DNA of 64,000 nt from Bacteroides pyogenes (GCF_014196225.1 NZ_JACIDI010000002.1:62001-126000), one strand, 5' to 3'. Numbered from the stretch's first letter, positions 13,204-22,406 are shown. Notes: generated by a model from the letters alone, not told the origin. Made by a program: numbers and translations.

Positions 13204-14823
13204 TTAAACTCCCTGAAGATATGCAGTCAAATCTTCTTCGGTAGACAATCCGAGCGATTTGCGAAGACGATAACGATTCATATTAACGCTTTTAGGGTTG
13301 CTCCCCGTAATCATGGCAATCTCTTTGGTCGATAAATTTACTCTTAATAAAGTAGCCAGATACTTTTCGCCTTGCGTCAGATCGGGATGGCGCTTCATGA
13401 GCCGGTCGGCAAACTCTTTGCTTTTCTCATCTATGTTCAGCAGCAAGGCCGTATTGGTTTTGTCCCCGCTCTGGTATTGACAAATAAAAGCATTGATTTT
13501 CTTTAAATGAGGCACAAGGCTCTGTTCATCCATCTTGTATCCTTCTTTGATCATTTCACGTATTTTATTCAGCAACTCATTCCGGCTTTGCAAGAATACG
13601 GCAAAGCTGGTAAGTTCCTGCCGGCTGCTGTCTAACGCATTTTGCACATTCTGCAGTTTCAGTTCCTGTTGATGCACTTTCAACACGGAGAGTTCATGTT
13701 CCGACTGTTCCAATCGGTAACGCGCTTCCACCAGTTGCAAGTCCTTTCTCCGCTTATACCATTTATATAGGAAAACGCCCGCTATCACACCGAGTACAAG
13801 CACACTGCCGAGCAACCAGACGTTACGCTTCAGCAATTCGATTTCATATCCTCTCTCTTTCATCTCTGTGGCATGCTTCTGATCCTGATATTTCTTATAC
13901 GATATTTCCTGTTCGATATTACGCAGTTTATTGTTGCTTTGCAACTCCTTGCTCAGCATGCTCATCTTTTCGAGACATTGGTACGCCCGCTCATAATCTC
14001 CGATGGAGACATATACCCACGAGGAATATTCGTAATTATCGCAAATCAGTTCTCGGGCTCCTATTCCGGTAGCATACCTATATGCCTGTTTCAATGCGTC
14101 CAACGCCTGCGGGTATTGCTTGGCAAAGAAATGTTGCTTGCCCATGTTGTTATAATTCTCTCCCAACGACCATTGCGACTCCAAGTGTTTGTTGATGACA
14201 ATAGCCTCACGGATAAGCGCCAACTTTTCCTGCGTATCTCCCTCGTAGAGACAAAGGTTGTTCAGGTTGGCAGCCACCCCTTTCAGGTTCCGCTGTGTGC
14301 GATTAATCAGCAAAGCCTGACGGAAGAACCGTTCGGCCACCTGAAATTCATTAAGCAGGTAGTGTGTTACCCCTCTTTCATTGTAACATTGAGCGATAGC
14401 GAGCGAATCTGCTAACGACTTATAGATGGAAGTTGCTTTGTCATTCAGTTCGATAGCCTTGTTATGGTCGCCCAATTTACTGTAAACACGCCCCATCAAA
14501 GCGCATAAGCGAGCATTCAGCCGTTTGTCTGCGGGGCTGACAAACGTTTGGGCATCGTACAGATTCTTGATACTTAAATCAAAGTTACCCAGCAACTGTT
14601 CTGCCTGACTATACATAATCATAGCCTCCACCCGCAGCTTGTCCGAACTATTCTTGGGAAACAATTCGATTGCCTGAGTAGCATAGTATGAAGCTTGTTT
14701 CGGATTCGTAAACAGTGATTTCTGAGCCTGTTCCATCCACACCCGGGCTTTCTCCGGATTACCCGCTTTAAGTCCGGAGCAAAGCAATAAAATCATGAAG
14801 AAAAGATATAATTGTTTTTTCAT
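13204..14823 (-). CDS. Membrane-spanning TPR regulator with C-terminal HTH
   Basis: A 539-residue probable transcription regulator of the neighbouring susCD genes. A signal peptide (MKKQLYLFFMILLLCSG) starts at the ATG 14821-14823. About seven TPR-like helical repeats fill residues 25-310. One membrane helix (about 332-352, WLLGSVLVLGVIAGVFLYKW) precedes a coiled coil, and the C-terminus carries a LuxR/GerE-like helix-turn-helix (LRVNLSTKEIAMITGSNPKS). The layout implies a periplasmic sensor part joined directly to a cytoplasmic DNA-binding part, as known for SusR-like one-component regulators. It is read in the same direction as susCD and ends 212 bp before that gene. The ligand is unknown. 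Confidence 0.8.
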   Translation of the reverse strand: MKKQLYLFFMILLLCSGLKAGNPEKARVWMEQAQKSLFTNPKQASYYATQAIELFPKNSSDKLRVEAMIMYSQAEQLLGNFDLSIKNLYDAQTFVSPADKRLNARLCALMGRVYSKLGDHNKAIELNDKATSIYKSLADSLAIAQCYNERGVTHYLLNEFQVAERFFRQALLINRTQRNLKGVAANLNNLCLYEGDTQEKLALIREAIVINKHLESQWSLGENYNNMGKQHFFAKQYPQALDALKQAYRYATGIGARELICDNYEYSSWVYVSIGDYERAYQCLEKMSMLSKELQSNNKLRNIEQEISYKKYQDQKHATEMKERGYEIELLKRNVWLLGSVLVLGVIAGVFLYKWYKRRKDLQLVEARYRLEQSEHELSVLKVHQQELKLQNVQNALDSSRQELTSFAVFLQSRNELLNKIREMIKEGYKMDEQSLVPHLKKINAFICQYQSGDKTNTALLLNIDEKSKEFADRLMKRHPDLTQGEKYLATLLRVNLSTKEIAMITGSNPKSVNMNRYRLRKSLGLSTEEDLTAYLQGV

Positions 14824-14936
14824 AGCGAACCATATCGTATTATGCAGATAACGTATTTGCATATATTTTGTACTTAGAGCAGCAACAATACCCCACTGAG
14901 TATTAAGCCGGTTATTAGTAAGAAACAAAGAAGTCT

Positions 14937-15905
14937 TTAAACTTTTCCTTTTCTTTTATAATACCACATTTTGAAATAAGCCAAACAACTGCACTTCTCA
15001 TATAAGTTGACAATCTTTCGTTCTCTTCCGGACAGACTATCTCTAAATTCGGGGAAAAGCCGGAGATACTCCACTACATATTTCAAATCTCTATACACAT
15101 CCCACACTTTCCCCCATTGTCGCCTCCGGAAAATAGTCTTTAAGTGAAAATAGCCCAAATCTTTTTTAAGCTCTTCTTTCCATCCGACTCTTTCCATAAA
15201 GCCGAGTATCCATCGCAAGTAAGCATTCATATCCCGATAGTTTCTCTCACTCATAGAATGGGACATTGAAGCAGGAAGTACCCTGTAATATAATAATGGG
15301 ATATCCACAGACACCACTTTCTCGGAGTAATACAAAAGCTGTGTGGTTAGCACAAGATCTTCTCCAAAAGATATATCGATTGTTTCTATCGGATTTGAAT
15401 ACAAAGAACGCAAATGAAACTTCGACCAAACCATCCAATAACCTTTAAAATTTAAATACCTCCTGATAAACTCAACTCCCGGGGCTTCGTCCGGATCGAA
15501 GAATTCAGCAAATTCATTCTCTTCACCATCACGAAAAACAAAAGGAAAAGAGACAACATCCGCTCCGGTTTGCTCTGCTTTCATCAATAAAGTTTCAATA
15601 GCATCAGGACAGAGCATGTCATCGCTATCAAGATGTTGTATATATTTCCCAACAGCTAAAGAAAGCCCTGTTTTTCGAGCCTTTACAAGCCCTTCATTCG
15701 CTTTGTTCACATATTTAATTCTGCCGTCTTTCTCCGCATACCGGTATATAATGGACAGGCTGCCGTCAGTGCTGCCATCGTTCACTACTATCACCTCTAT
15801 GTTTTCATAAGTTTGATTGATGACACTCCGAATACACTCCTCCAGATACTTCTCTCCATTATACACCGGAATGACAACAGAAACTAACGATTTTTTTTCA
15901 TTCAT
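14937..15905 (-). CDS. Family 2 glycosyltransferase
   Basis: A 322-residue GT-A fold enzyme that transfers a nucleotide-activated sugar, on the cytoplasmic side. The N-terminal nucleotide-binding core VVIPVYNGEKYLEECIRSV, the NDGSTDGS segment (Asp43) and the metal-binding DSDD (93-96) are all present. The C-terminal third is basic and aromatic, without clear membrane helices. It is the last gene of the minus-strand glycosyltransferase run, 65 bp after a GT4 gene. The acceptor and sugar cannot be deduced. Confidence 0.92.
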   Translation of the reverse strand: MNEKKSLVSVVIPVYNGEKYLEECIRSVINQTYENIEVIVVNDGSTDGSLSIIYRYAEKDGRIKYVNKANEGLVKARKTGLSLAVGKYIQHLDSDDMLCPDAIETLLMKAEQTGADVVSFPFVFRDGEENEFAEFFDPDEAPGVEFIRRYLNFKGYWMVWSKFHLRSLYSNPIETIDISFGEDLVLTTQLLYYSEKVVSVDIPLLYYRVLPASMSHSMSERNYRDMNAYLRWILGFMERVGWKEELKKDLGYFHLKTIFRRRQWGKVWDVYRDLKYVVEYLRLFPEFRDSLSGRERKIVNLYEKCSCLAYFKMWYYKRKGKV

Positions 15906-15970
15906 ACGTTAATCCATAAGAAGGTTTGCCTGAATACACACTTTCTCTCAACTTATAAAATATAAGTTTT

Positions 15971-17149
15971 TCATTCTCCGGTTAGTCGGTCGAATAGTTG
16001 CAACCACTTTCCCCCGACCTCCTCAACAGAGTATTCTTGCGATTTGCGAATCACATTCTCACGCATGCAAGCCAATCTTTCAGGGTCTAACAGCAATTTA
16101 CATAGTTCATCGGCATATTTTCTCTTTCGGAAAGGAGGTATCAGTATCCCGTTTTCTCCCGAAGGAGAAAGAATCTCCCTGATTCCTGCACAACAGTCGA
16201 AAGCGATGGGAACTACTCCGTTAGCCTGCGCTTCAGTCAGGCAAAGCGGCCAACCTTCGAATGTTGACGTAAGACAAGAAACAGACGCGTGCTTATAAAA
16301 GACAGAAGGGTTTAAACTCCAACCTGTAAAGGTGATTCGCTCCAGCTTCATTTTCTCTGCCTTCTGCCGCAAAGCTTTCTCTTCAGAACCGCTACCGACT
16401 AAAATAAGCTCCCAGCCGGGAACTTTCTTATAAATCATCTTCCAGATGTCGAGCAAGCGATCCACACGCTTGTGCTCATAGGTCATTCTTCCCACAAAAA
16501 GCAACTGCTTTTTCTTGTCCATAGAGATATTCTCTACCTCATACTCCGCGTTATGAATGACAGTTATCTTGTTCAAGTCAGGCAGGCGAAGTTTCTTCTC
16601 CAGTTCGTTTTTATATCCCTCGCAAAGCACAACATATGCATCTACCAAATCATATGTTTCCCTATACTCTTTCATAAACCTTTTCTCGTACACTTTTAGC
16701 CAAGTAGCTTTGGGGTTGTACAGGAGATGCCATTCCAAGGTTTTCCAAAAAGAGTCTTTTACCGCATGCTTTTTATGTTCATTATTGCCCATAACTTCCC
16801 AAAAAGGCACATTATGCAATATATACACGAACTTACAAGAAGTACATGCGCTTCTTATATAAGCAAATTGCCTGCACTGGATTCCCGGCAGCACAAATAT
16901 ATCAATAGAGAGAGTACTGATCAGGTCGATGATAGCGTCGGCATTTTCTTTCGAGTGATAGTCTTCGTGAGGCAATTCCATTAAAGAAATATTCTCTGCC
17001 TCTCCTTTCTTATGACACGCTGCTACATAAACTTCATAATCAAAATTTCGAACCCATTGAGCTATATCACAGGTAACTCTTTCCGCACCACCGCATGGAA
17101 AGTCTATGTGATAAAAGAGTATTCTTTTTTTTCTTTGCAAAGAAAGCAT
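15971..17149 (-). CDS. Family 4 glycosyltransferase
   Basis: A 392-residue GT-B fold retaining transferase. The N-terminal Rossmann domain has the acceptor-side glycine motif FPCGGAERV. The C-terminal domain carries LLFVGRMTYEHKRVDRLL and the donor-binding region FEGWPLCLTEAQANGVVPIA, which contains the E-x7-E signature. It is soluble or peripheral and cytoplasmic, and acts in LOS or surface-glycan assembly judging by its neighbours. It follows the next GT4 gene after 47 bp. Confidence 0.92.
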   Translation of the reverse strand: MLSLQRKKRILFYHIDFPCGGAERVTCDIAQWVRNFDYEVYVAACHKKGEAENISLMELPHEDYHSKENADAIIDLISTLSIDIFVLPGIQCRQFAYIRSACTSCKFVYILHNVPFWEVMGNNEHKKHAVKDSFWKTLEWHLLYNPKATWLKVYEKRFMKEYRETYDLVDAYVVLCEGYKNELEKKLRLPDLNKITVIHNAEYEVENISMDKKKQLLFVGRMTYEHKRVDRLLDIWKMIYKKVPGWELILVGSGSEEKALRQKAEKMKLERITFTGWSLNPSVFYKHASVSCLTSTFEGWPLCLTEAQANGVVPIAFDCCAGIREILSPSGENGILIPPFRKRKYADELCKLLLDPERLACMRENVIRKSQEYSVEEVGGKWLQLFDRLTGE

Positions 17150-17196
17150 TATTCTTGTTCTTTCAGGGGTTTATTATATCTTCTTTCAGGGGGGTG

Positions 17197-18453
17197 TTAT
17201 ATCGATTCTATGGCGTTCCGCAGACGAGACATGATTAAACCCCAGTCGTAATTCTCCTTTACATACCGTTTACCTGCCGAGGCTTTTTCGTTACGTAGCT
17301 TTTCGGAAGAAGCGATACGGTGAAGTTTGCTTACGAATTGCCTTTTATTCATATAGTAATCGGCAGCATAGCCGCTTTTGCGACAATGGTCTTTCAATAC
17401 GGCACAGCGTCCATTCACCAGCATCATCTTCCCCTGTTTCAAGGATTCCAGCAGAATAAGCGAAAGGCTCTCGTATTTCGAAGGGTTGACCGTAGCCATA
17501 CAGTGCTGAATGATGGCAGTCTTCTCCTCATCGCTCACAAATCCCGTGTATATAATGTCGGGATGAGTAAACGGTTTACGGGAGAGAAACAGCGCGCCCA
17601 CCATCACAAGCTTCAGGTTCGAGTGCGGATATTTCTTTTTGTAGGCAAGGAAGTAAGCATGAATATTCGACACCTTCGAGCGGTCGAGCCTTCCTACATA
17701 TAACAAATACTCTTCCGGCAGGTTGTATTTCCGGCGCGTTTCTTCCCATGGAGCCGGTTCAAAATCTTCTATCCCTACGCTGATAATTCCTTCCCGCTTG
17801 ATGATATTGCCAAAGACTCGCTGTCCGAGTTTCCGTTCCTCTTCGGAGTTATACCCCACATAAGCGAATTTGGCAAATACTTTATTCAGCTGAAGGCGGA
17901 AAGAGGTTTTTGCCCGGTGCATGGTGGGTATGGCGATGGTTTTCTCGCCCGCATACACTCCCGCGTAATAGAAAGGAGCATAGTCGATGGAAATGGCAAT
18001 GAAGGCTTTATATTCGTCCTTATGCGCCTGTATATATTCGTTGAGTGGCGGAGAGTAGAATTTCGTGGCTTGCAGCGCTTTCTCCTCAAGTTTGTCGAAC
18101 CAACTCCACTTGGGAAAGAAGCGGTTAATGGTGGACAAAACATTAATTCCATAAAGAAACATCCGGAGTTTTTTTGTGAACGACACGCAAAGGTGTGAGA
18201 AACTCCCCAGAACCGAGTTGACAGGAGCCACTTCGAAACGCCTGACCAACACTCCGTTGATGTATTCCGACGCGGCAGACATCACGTTCTCGCCGGTTCT
18301 GTAGTCTTGCACGCATGTAGTCAGCACTTCCACTTCGTAGTCGTCTACCAGTCTTTCGGCCAGCATTCTGCAATGATACTCGGCACCTCCATTTATATTC
18401 AGTCCGTATCTTACTACAACAAAAGCTATTTTGTCTTTTTCTACTTTACTCAT
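17197..18453 (-). CDS. Family 4 glycosyltransferase
   Basis: A 418-residue GT-B fold transferase. The N-terminus has the loop YGLNINGGAEYHCR, the middle has LLYVGRLDRSKVSNIHAY, and the donor site is PSKYESLSLILLESLKQGK. Together these are typical of GT4. It is the first gene of a three-gene transcript (GT4-GT4-GT2) with a good promoter candidate about 60 bp upstream. Its role in extending the LOS oligosaccharide is inferred from context. Confidence 0.9.
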   Translation of the reverse strand: MSKVEKDKIAFVVVRYGLNINGGAEYHCRMLAERLVDDYEVEVLTTCVQDYRTGENVMSAASEYINGVLVRRFEVAPVNSVLGSFSHLCVSFTKKLRMFLYGINVLSTINRFFPKWSWFDKLEEKALQATKFYSPPLNEYIQAHKDEYKAFIAISIDYAPFYYAGVYAGEKTIAIPTMHRAKTSFRLQLNKVFAKFAYVGYNSEEERKLGQRVFGNIIKREGIISVGIEDFEPAPWEETRRKYNLPEEYLLYVGRLDRSKVSNIHAYFLAYKKKYPHSNLKLVMVGALFLSRKPFTHPDIIYTGFVSDEEKTAIIQHCMATVNPSKYESLSLILLESLKQGKMMLVNGRCAVLKDHCRKSGYAADYYMNKRQFVSKLHRIASSEKLRNEKASAGKRYVKENYDWGLIMSRLRNAIESI

Positions 18454-18512
18454 ATTTTTTTTGCTGCAACCGATATTCGTAAAAGAAGTTTCGTTTTCAT
18501 ACTATTTACAGG

Positions 18513-18544
18513 CAAAGTTAAGAATATAATGTTTTCTCCCCAAT
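18513..18544 (-). promoter_or_regulatory. Bacteroides-type promoter for the GT4-GT4-GT2 run
   Basis: On the minus strand a perfect TAACTTTG -7 box (18513-18520) is preceded, after 20 bp, by ATTG (18541-18544), one base from the -33 TTTG consensus. The start codon follows about 60 bp downstream. Confidence 0.6.
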
Positions 18545-18571
18545 TATTACGACAAAAAACGTAGCACACCC

Positions 18572-18949
18572 TTACTTCGCACGTTTAAACACCCAACGCA
18601 GGAACACAAAATTGACAGGAACCACAACAGCGAGCACCGCTATGGGAGCAATGGTCCTCGATAAGCCCAGATATAAAAAAAGATTGAACAGCCAGATGTG
18701 GTTGAGATAGTTCAGAAGATGGCTTCCGCCAAAACCGAACGCTCTCTTCAACGAAGGGGCTGCACGGAAAGTGACGTACGAGGTCAAAAAGAAATTTACC
18801 GTCAAGCTCACTGCATAACCTATGGTATAAGCCAAATTTACATTCATGTAAAACTGCAAAATATAATAAACCGCATAATGAATAGCCGCCGCAATGCCTC
18901 CCACAAAACAGTAGCGCATGAATTCAGCTATTTTCCCTTTTCTCCACAT
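18572..18949 (-). CDS. GtrA-family membrane protein
   Basis: A 125-residue protein with four predicted membrane helices (for example FVGGIAAAIHYAVYYILQF and TIGYAVSLTVNFFLTSYVTF), matching the GtrA family. In serotype-converting systems GtrA flips undecaprenyl-phosphate-linked sugar to the periplasmic face. The ATG at 18947-18949 lies inside the end of the preceding GT87 gene (26-bp overlap), so the two are translationally coupled. Together with the GtrB-like GT2 and the GT87 protein just upstream, it forms a plausible three-part system for adding a sugar to LOS in the periplasm. Confidence 0.88.
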   Translation of the reverse strand: MWRKGKIAEFMRYCFVGGIAAAIHYAVYYILQFYMNVNLAYTIGYAVSLTVNFFLTSYVTFRAAPSLKRAFGFGGSHLLNYLNHIWLFNLFLYLGLSRTIAPIAVLAVVVPVNFVFLRWVFKRAK

Positions 18950-20129
18950 GGGCAACCGTTGTTTGGTTTACAGAATAATCTCTTACACACATTTCATACG
19001 TCAACTTCATCCAGACCAACACGCAAGGAAGCGCCTTGAGTGCGTAGGGTTGCACCCACTCCCGGCGCAGACAGGCGGGAAAGAGGTCGGAAGGCGACAT
19101 ACTTGTCAGCACAAACACAAAAACAAGCAGCGCGATATCCCAACGGGTACGTTGCCAAGGAGCCGTGACATACCAAAGCGAAACTCCGACGAAAGCAATG
19201 ATATAAGAACTCGACTCGCTCCCCGTACTGAAGAGTACGACAAAAAGCAAAACAGAGGAAAGAAGAGCGTAACGGAAGGCTTCATTTCTATATTGCGATA
19301 CCCGCAAATAGGGAAGGCCGAACAAGATAAGCCCGGCGGCTATGAGCGGGAAGTCGGAATAAGAAGCGCTGCCCGATATCTTACGAACCATGCCCAGCAG
19401 AGAGATATTCTGATGGGTGGCGAACAGATTGTCGGCATTCTTCGACGCAAGGCTTTCCCACCATCCGGAGTATTGCTCCAACACATAGCCGGGACTGCTC
19501 AACAGCATGGGAGCAACGAACATAACCGCCGTCCACACGAGCAGCCATGCAACGAGTCTGCCTTTGTGCTTTGAGAAAAAGAAGAAAGCAAGCCCCACGA
19601 TGCCGTAAAGTTTGACAAACGTTCCGAACATGATGAAAAATGCCGCCCATCCTTCTTTCTCCTTTTCAATGCAGCAATATGACATCAGTATGATTGCCGC
19701 AATGGCAATATTGAATTGCGACATGAAAAGCGCCGTGAGCAATTCGTGCGCACAAAACCAGTAGAGGAACACGTGCTTGCGGTGAGGCAAAGGCAGGAAC
19801 TTGACAGCATAAAAAAGAAACAGCGAAAGCGCCACTTCCCAAAAGAGCAGTCCCCACCATGTGGGAAGCAAAGCAAAAAGGGCGATGACGAGGCTGAAAA
19901 ACGGTCCGTAATGATTGGTGTCGGCGTATTGGTCGGGGTACGGGACATAAAGGGGCAACTGTTCCACCGTATGCCAATACACATACCTGAAAATAAGGAA
20001 ATTGTTGTGCTTGCTTATCTTCATCAAAGCGGCAACGACCGGCAGCAACAGCCATAAGCCCAGCAAAGTGCGCCGGTCGCTGAAGAAAGGCTTCTTCAGA
20101 AAGAGCGTGACAGGTTGAAGATATTTCAT
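18924..20129 (-). CDS. GT87-type polyprenol-dependent integral membrane glycosyltransferase
   Basis: A 401-residue protein with about ten hydrophobic helices. The first periplasmic loop has the conserved acidic/aromatic stretch DQYADTNHYGPFFSLVIAL, characteristic of GT87 (DUF2029) enzymes, which use polyprenyl-phosphate sugars as donors on the outer face of the inner membrane. It starts 2 bp after the GtrB-like gene and overlaps gtrA. In this cassette it would be the transferase that uses the lipid-linked sugar made by the GT2 and flipped by GtrA. The assignment rests on topology and the loop motif, so it is less certain than the GT-A/GT-B calls. Confidence 0.78.
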   Translation of the reverse strand: MKYLQPVTLFLKKPFFSDRRTLLGLWLLLPVVAALMKISKHNNFLIFRYVYWHTVEQLPLYVPYPDQYADTNHYGPFFSLVIALFALLPTWWGLLFWEVALSLFLFYAVKFLPLPHRKHVFLYWFCAHELLTALFMSQFNIAIAAIILMSYCCIEKEKEGWAAFFIMFGTFVKLYGIVGLAFFFFSKHKGRLVAWLLVWTAVMFVAPMLLSSPGYVLEQYSGWWESLASKNADNLFATHQNISLLGMVRKISGSASYSDFPLIAAGLILFGLPYLRVSQYRNEAFRYALLSSVLLFVVLFSTGSESSSYIIAFVGVSLWYVTAPWQRTRWDIALLVFVFVLTSMSPSDLFPACLRREWVQPYALKALPCVLVWMKLTYEMCVRDYSVNQTTVAHVEKRENS

Positions 20130-20131
20130 AA

Positions 20132-21121
20132 TTAACTTTTCCTTTTTTTAGAATCAACTTCGGCATCCGGATCCGGCTCATCCCACAGTATCTCGTCTAC
20201 CGTATAAGACGGACGGTTTTTCACCTCCACATATATTTTCCCGATGTATTCGCCGACAACACCGATGGCAAGCAGCAAAACACTGCCGATAAACCATACG
20301 GAAAGCATGAGCGATGTCCATCCGGGCACGGCGAGATGTTCCCAATAGGAAATCAGGACGTAGACGGTCATGAGGATGCTTACAAACAAAAAGAAAAAAC
20401 CGGCTCCCAATATCAGGGAGATGGGCTTGGTGGAGAACGACGTAATGCCGTCGACGGCCAAAGCAAGCATTTTCCGGATGCTGTACTTAGACTGCCCGGC
20501 TTCGCGCTCGCTTATCACATCGTCTACCGTGGCGGAAGGATACCCCATCAGAGGTACGAGCCCACGCAAATAGAGGTTGCGCTCTTTGTAGCGGGAAAGC
20601 TCTTCCAAAGCCCTGCGACTCAGCAGGCGAAAGTCGGCGTGGTTATATACGGCTTTCACTCCCATAGCCTGCTGCACTTTATAGAAAGTCAGAGCCGTAG
20701 TGCGTTTTATCAGGTTGTCTCCCTTTCTCGATACTTTCACGCCGTACACCACATCGTACCCTTCTTCGTAGCGGTCTATCATTTTTTCAACGGCAGAGAG
20801 GTCGTCCTGCAAGTCGGCATCGATAGTAATGACAGCATCACAACGATCTTTCACGGTCATCATTCCCGCCATAATTGCATTCTGATGCCCGGCATTGGCG
20901 GCTAAATTCATTCCCCGCACATAACGGTTCTCACGAAAAAAACGGGAGATGAGTTGCCATGTGCCGTCTCTGCTGCCATCATTGACCAGAAACAGGAAGC
21001 TGTCCGGCGACAATTTCCCTTTTCCGACCAGTTCGTCCAGCAAAGAAGTGAGGCGTGCTACGGATGAAGGAAGAACCTCCTCCTCATTATAGCAAGGAAG
21101 CACGAAGCCCAGCTTGATCAT
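20132..21121 (-). CDS. GtrB/DPM1-like GT2 making a polyprenyl-phosphate sugar
   Basis: A 329-residue GT2. The N-terminal catalytic domain has LPCYNEEEVLPSSV, NDGSRDGTW and the metal site TIDADLQDD, followed by an REAGQSKYSIRKM-type motif seen in GtrB and dolichol-phosphate-mannose synthases. Two C-terminal membrane helices (LGAGFFFLFVSILMTVYVLI and MLSVWFIGSVLLLAIGVVG) anchor it. Members transfer glucose, mannose or a similar sugar from a nucleotide donor to polyprenyl phosphate. The ATG at 21119-21121 is preferred over an upstream TTG inside the previous gene. It sits 11 bp after the deacetylase gene. Confidence 0.9.
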   Translation of the reverse strand: MIKLGFVLPCYNEEEVLPSSVARLTSLLDELVGKGKLSPDSFLFLVNDGSRDGTWQLISRFFRENRYVRGMNLAANAGHQNAIMAGMMTVKDRCDAVITIDADLQDDLSAVEKMIDRYEEGYDVVYGVKVSRKGDNLIKRTTALTFYKVQQAMGVKAVYNHADFRLLSRRALEELSRYKERNLYLRGLVPLMGYPSATVDDVISEREAGQSKYSIRKMLALAVDGITSFSTKPISLILGAGFFFLFVSILMTVYVLISYWEHLAVPGWTSLMLSVWFIGSVLLLAIGVVGEYIGKIYVEVKNRPSYTVDEILWDEPDPDAEVDSKKRKS

Positions 21122-21132
21122 AATGCTCTTTT

Positions 21133-21918
21133 TTATGTAGTGTGACAATGTTTATCCACAAAATGAGAGAAAGTTGCAAATACTGCTCCTTTACCCTTAA
21201 AAAAATCGATCCAATCCGTCAGGCGCTTTGCCATTTCTTCACCCGAGCGGTTGCGTACGATGAAAGGCAAGTTGAATTCGGGGTGGTTGTTCAGCGGATA
21301 GAATTCCCACGGATGGAAATAAGTGGTCAAGTAACCGTCGTGACGGAGTGTGCGATGGCACAACCAACGGTACAAAGCAAACGGAAGATTATGGCACGAC
21401 AGCCAGAACAGCGGAAAACGCAGCCACGGACTGACCGAAGCCGGAATCTGCCACACGCCGGCTTTCATAAAGAAAGTGCGTGGAGCGGAAAGGTGCATGT
21501 ATCTGCCGGGAATGAAAGTGGGGTTCAACGACGAGTTATAGGCATATCCCGCCTTAAACACCTCCGCTTCGGGCACGGGCATCATTCGCGCCTGGCGATA
21601 GCCGCGTATCTCTCTTCTCGAAAGTTCTTCGAGCGCCTGCTTGGAACGCAGCAAGTCTTCGGTATGAAAAGTCCAATGATAATAGCCGTGCGAAGCAAGT
21701 TCGTGGCCTTCGTCTACAATACGCCGTACCACGGCGGCAGACCTCAGGGCGAAGTTGGCGGTACAGAAGAAAGTCGCTTTCACTCCCTTTGCTTTTAAAA
21801 TATCGAGTATGGTTTCCGTGCCGGCCGTAGATATGCGGATCTGCTCTTCCATAGCGAGATCGACTCCATGCTCCAGAGGCACGTCGAACTCTTCTATATC
21901 AAAACTCAAAAGTATCAT
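21133..21918 (-). CDS. Polysaccharide deacetylase (NodB homology domain)
   Basis: A 261-residue metal-dependent deacetylase of carbohydrate esterase family 4. LLSFDIEEFD supplies the catalytic and metal-binding aspartates near residue 7, and HELASHGYYHWTFH supplies the metal-binding histidines (HxxxH). A later YFHPWEF segment resembles the DUF3473-type extension of sugar-modifying deacetylases. There is no signal peptide, so it probably acts in the cytoplasm, for example removing an N-acetyl group from a lipid-linked or nucleotide sugar. It is the first gene of the deacetylase-GT2-GT87-gtrA run. Confidence 0.88.
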   Translation of the reverse strand: MILLSFDIEEFDVPLEHGVDLAMEEQIRISTAGTETILDILKAKGVKATFFCTANFALRSAAVVRRIVDEGHELASHGYYHWTFHTEDLLRSKQALEELSRREIRGYRQARMMPVPEAEVFKAGYAYNSSLNPTFIPGRYMHLSAPRTFFMKAGVWQIPASVSPWLRFPLFWLSCHNLPFALYRWLCHRTLRHDGYLTTYFHPWEFYPLNNHPEFNLPFIVRNRSGEEMAKRLTDWIDFFKGKGAVFATFSHFVDKHCHTT

Positions 21919-21941
21919 TGCGCATTTGTATAATTATCCGG

Positions 21942-21949
21942 CAAAAGTA
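21942..21949 (-). promoter_or_regulatory. Bacteroides -7 box upstream of the deacetylase operon
   Basis: TACTTTTG on the minus strand, 24 bp before the start codon, fits TAnnTTTG exactly. The -33 region about 20 bp further up reads ATTG rather than TTTG. Confidence 0.5.
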
Positions 21950-22114
21950 ATAAAAAACAGAATACCAATGCGGAGGAGTGCCGTAAAAAATCATTGTACG
22001 GGCATATTTGCATGTCCGTCTGCAACATGAGCAAACAAGAAGCCGTGCATGCCCGAACGGATAAATCACGATGCCCGGAATGAGGCATGCACGAACTTTA
22101 CGGGAAAAGCAAAG

Positions 22115-22282
22115 GCTGCGGATGACAGGCATATCGACGGCAGGCACAACATATACTCGAACGAGAGCTTCCGTTGCTTAGCTGCGGATGACAGGCAGAT
22201 TGAGGGCAGGCACAATAGAAGGACACGATTCTCAAGCCAACATGCGCTGCGGATGACAGGCAGATTGAGGTCAGACACAATA
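22115..22282. repeat. Three direct repeats of about 37 bp at 65-66 bp spacing
   Basis: Copies begin GCTGCGGATGACAGGCA at 22115, 22181 and 22246. Copies two and three differ at only a few positions; the first is more divergent and 2 bp longer. The intervening 27-28 bp are not alike. They lie in the 21919-22807 gap, in which I see no credible gene. Confidence 0.9.
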
Positions 22283-22301
22283 TGTATATAGACCGGATGT
22301 A

Positions 22302-22389
22302 GTTTCCCATTGGGGAAACAAAAGTTTCCCAAGCGGGAAAATAAAGTTTCCCCAGTGGGAAACTTTTGTTTCAATAGTGGGAAACTAAG
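22302..22389. repeat. Four 22-bp tandem palindromes GTTTCCC-n4-GGGAAAC
   Basis: Units start at 22302, 22324, 22346 and 22368, exactly 22 bp apart. Each has a GTTTCCC arm, a four-base loop (ATTG, AAGC, CAGT in the first three) and a GGGAAAC arm, then an AT-only spacer in most copies. The second unit has lost its last C and the fourth has a degraded left arm. Each unit could form a 7-bp hairpin. Confidence 0.93.
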
Positions 22390-22406
22390 CGAAACATTAT
22401 TCCTTT

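Noticed and set aside
22115..22282. CRISPR array (37-bp repeats with 27-28 bp spacers)
   Set aside because: Only three copies, the first clearly diverged and of different length, no cas genes in the window, and other repeat families with the same spacing lie next to it.
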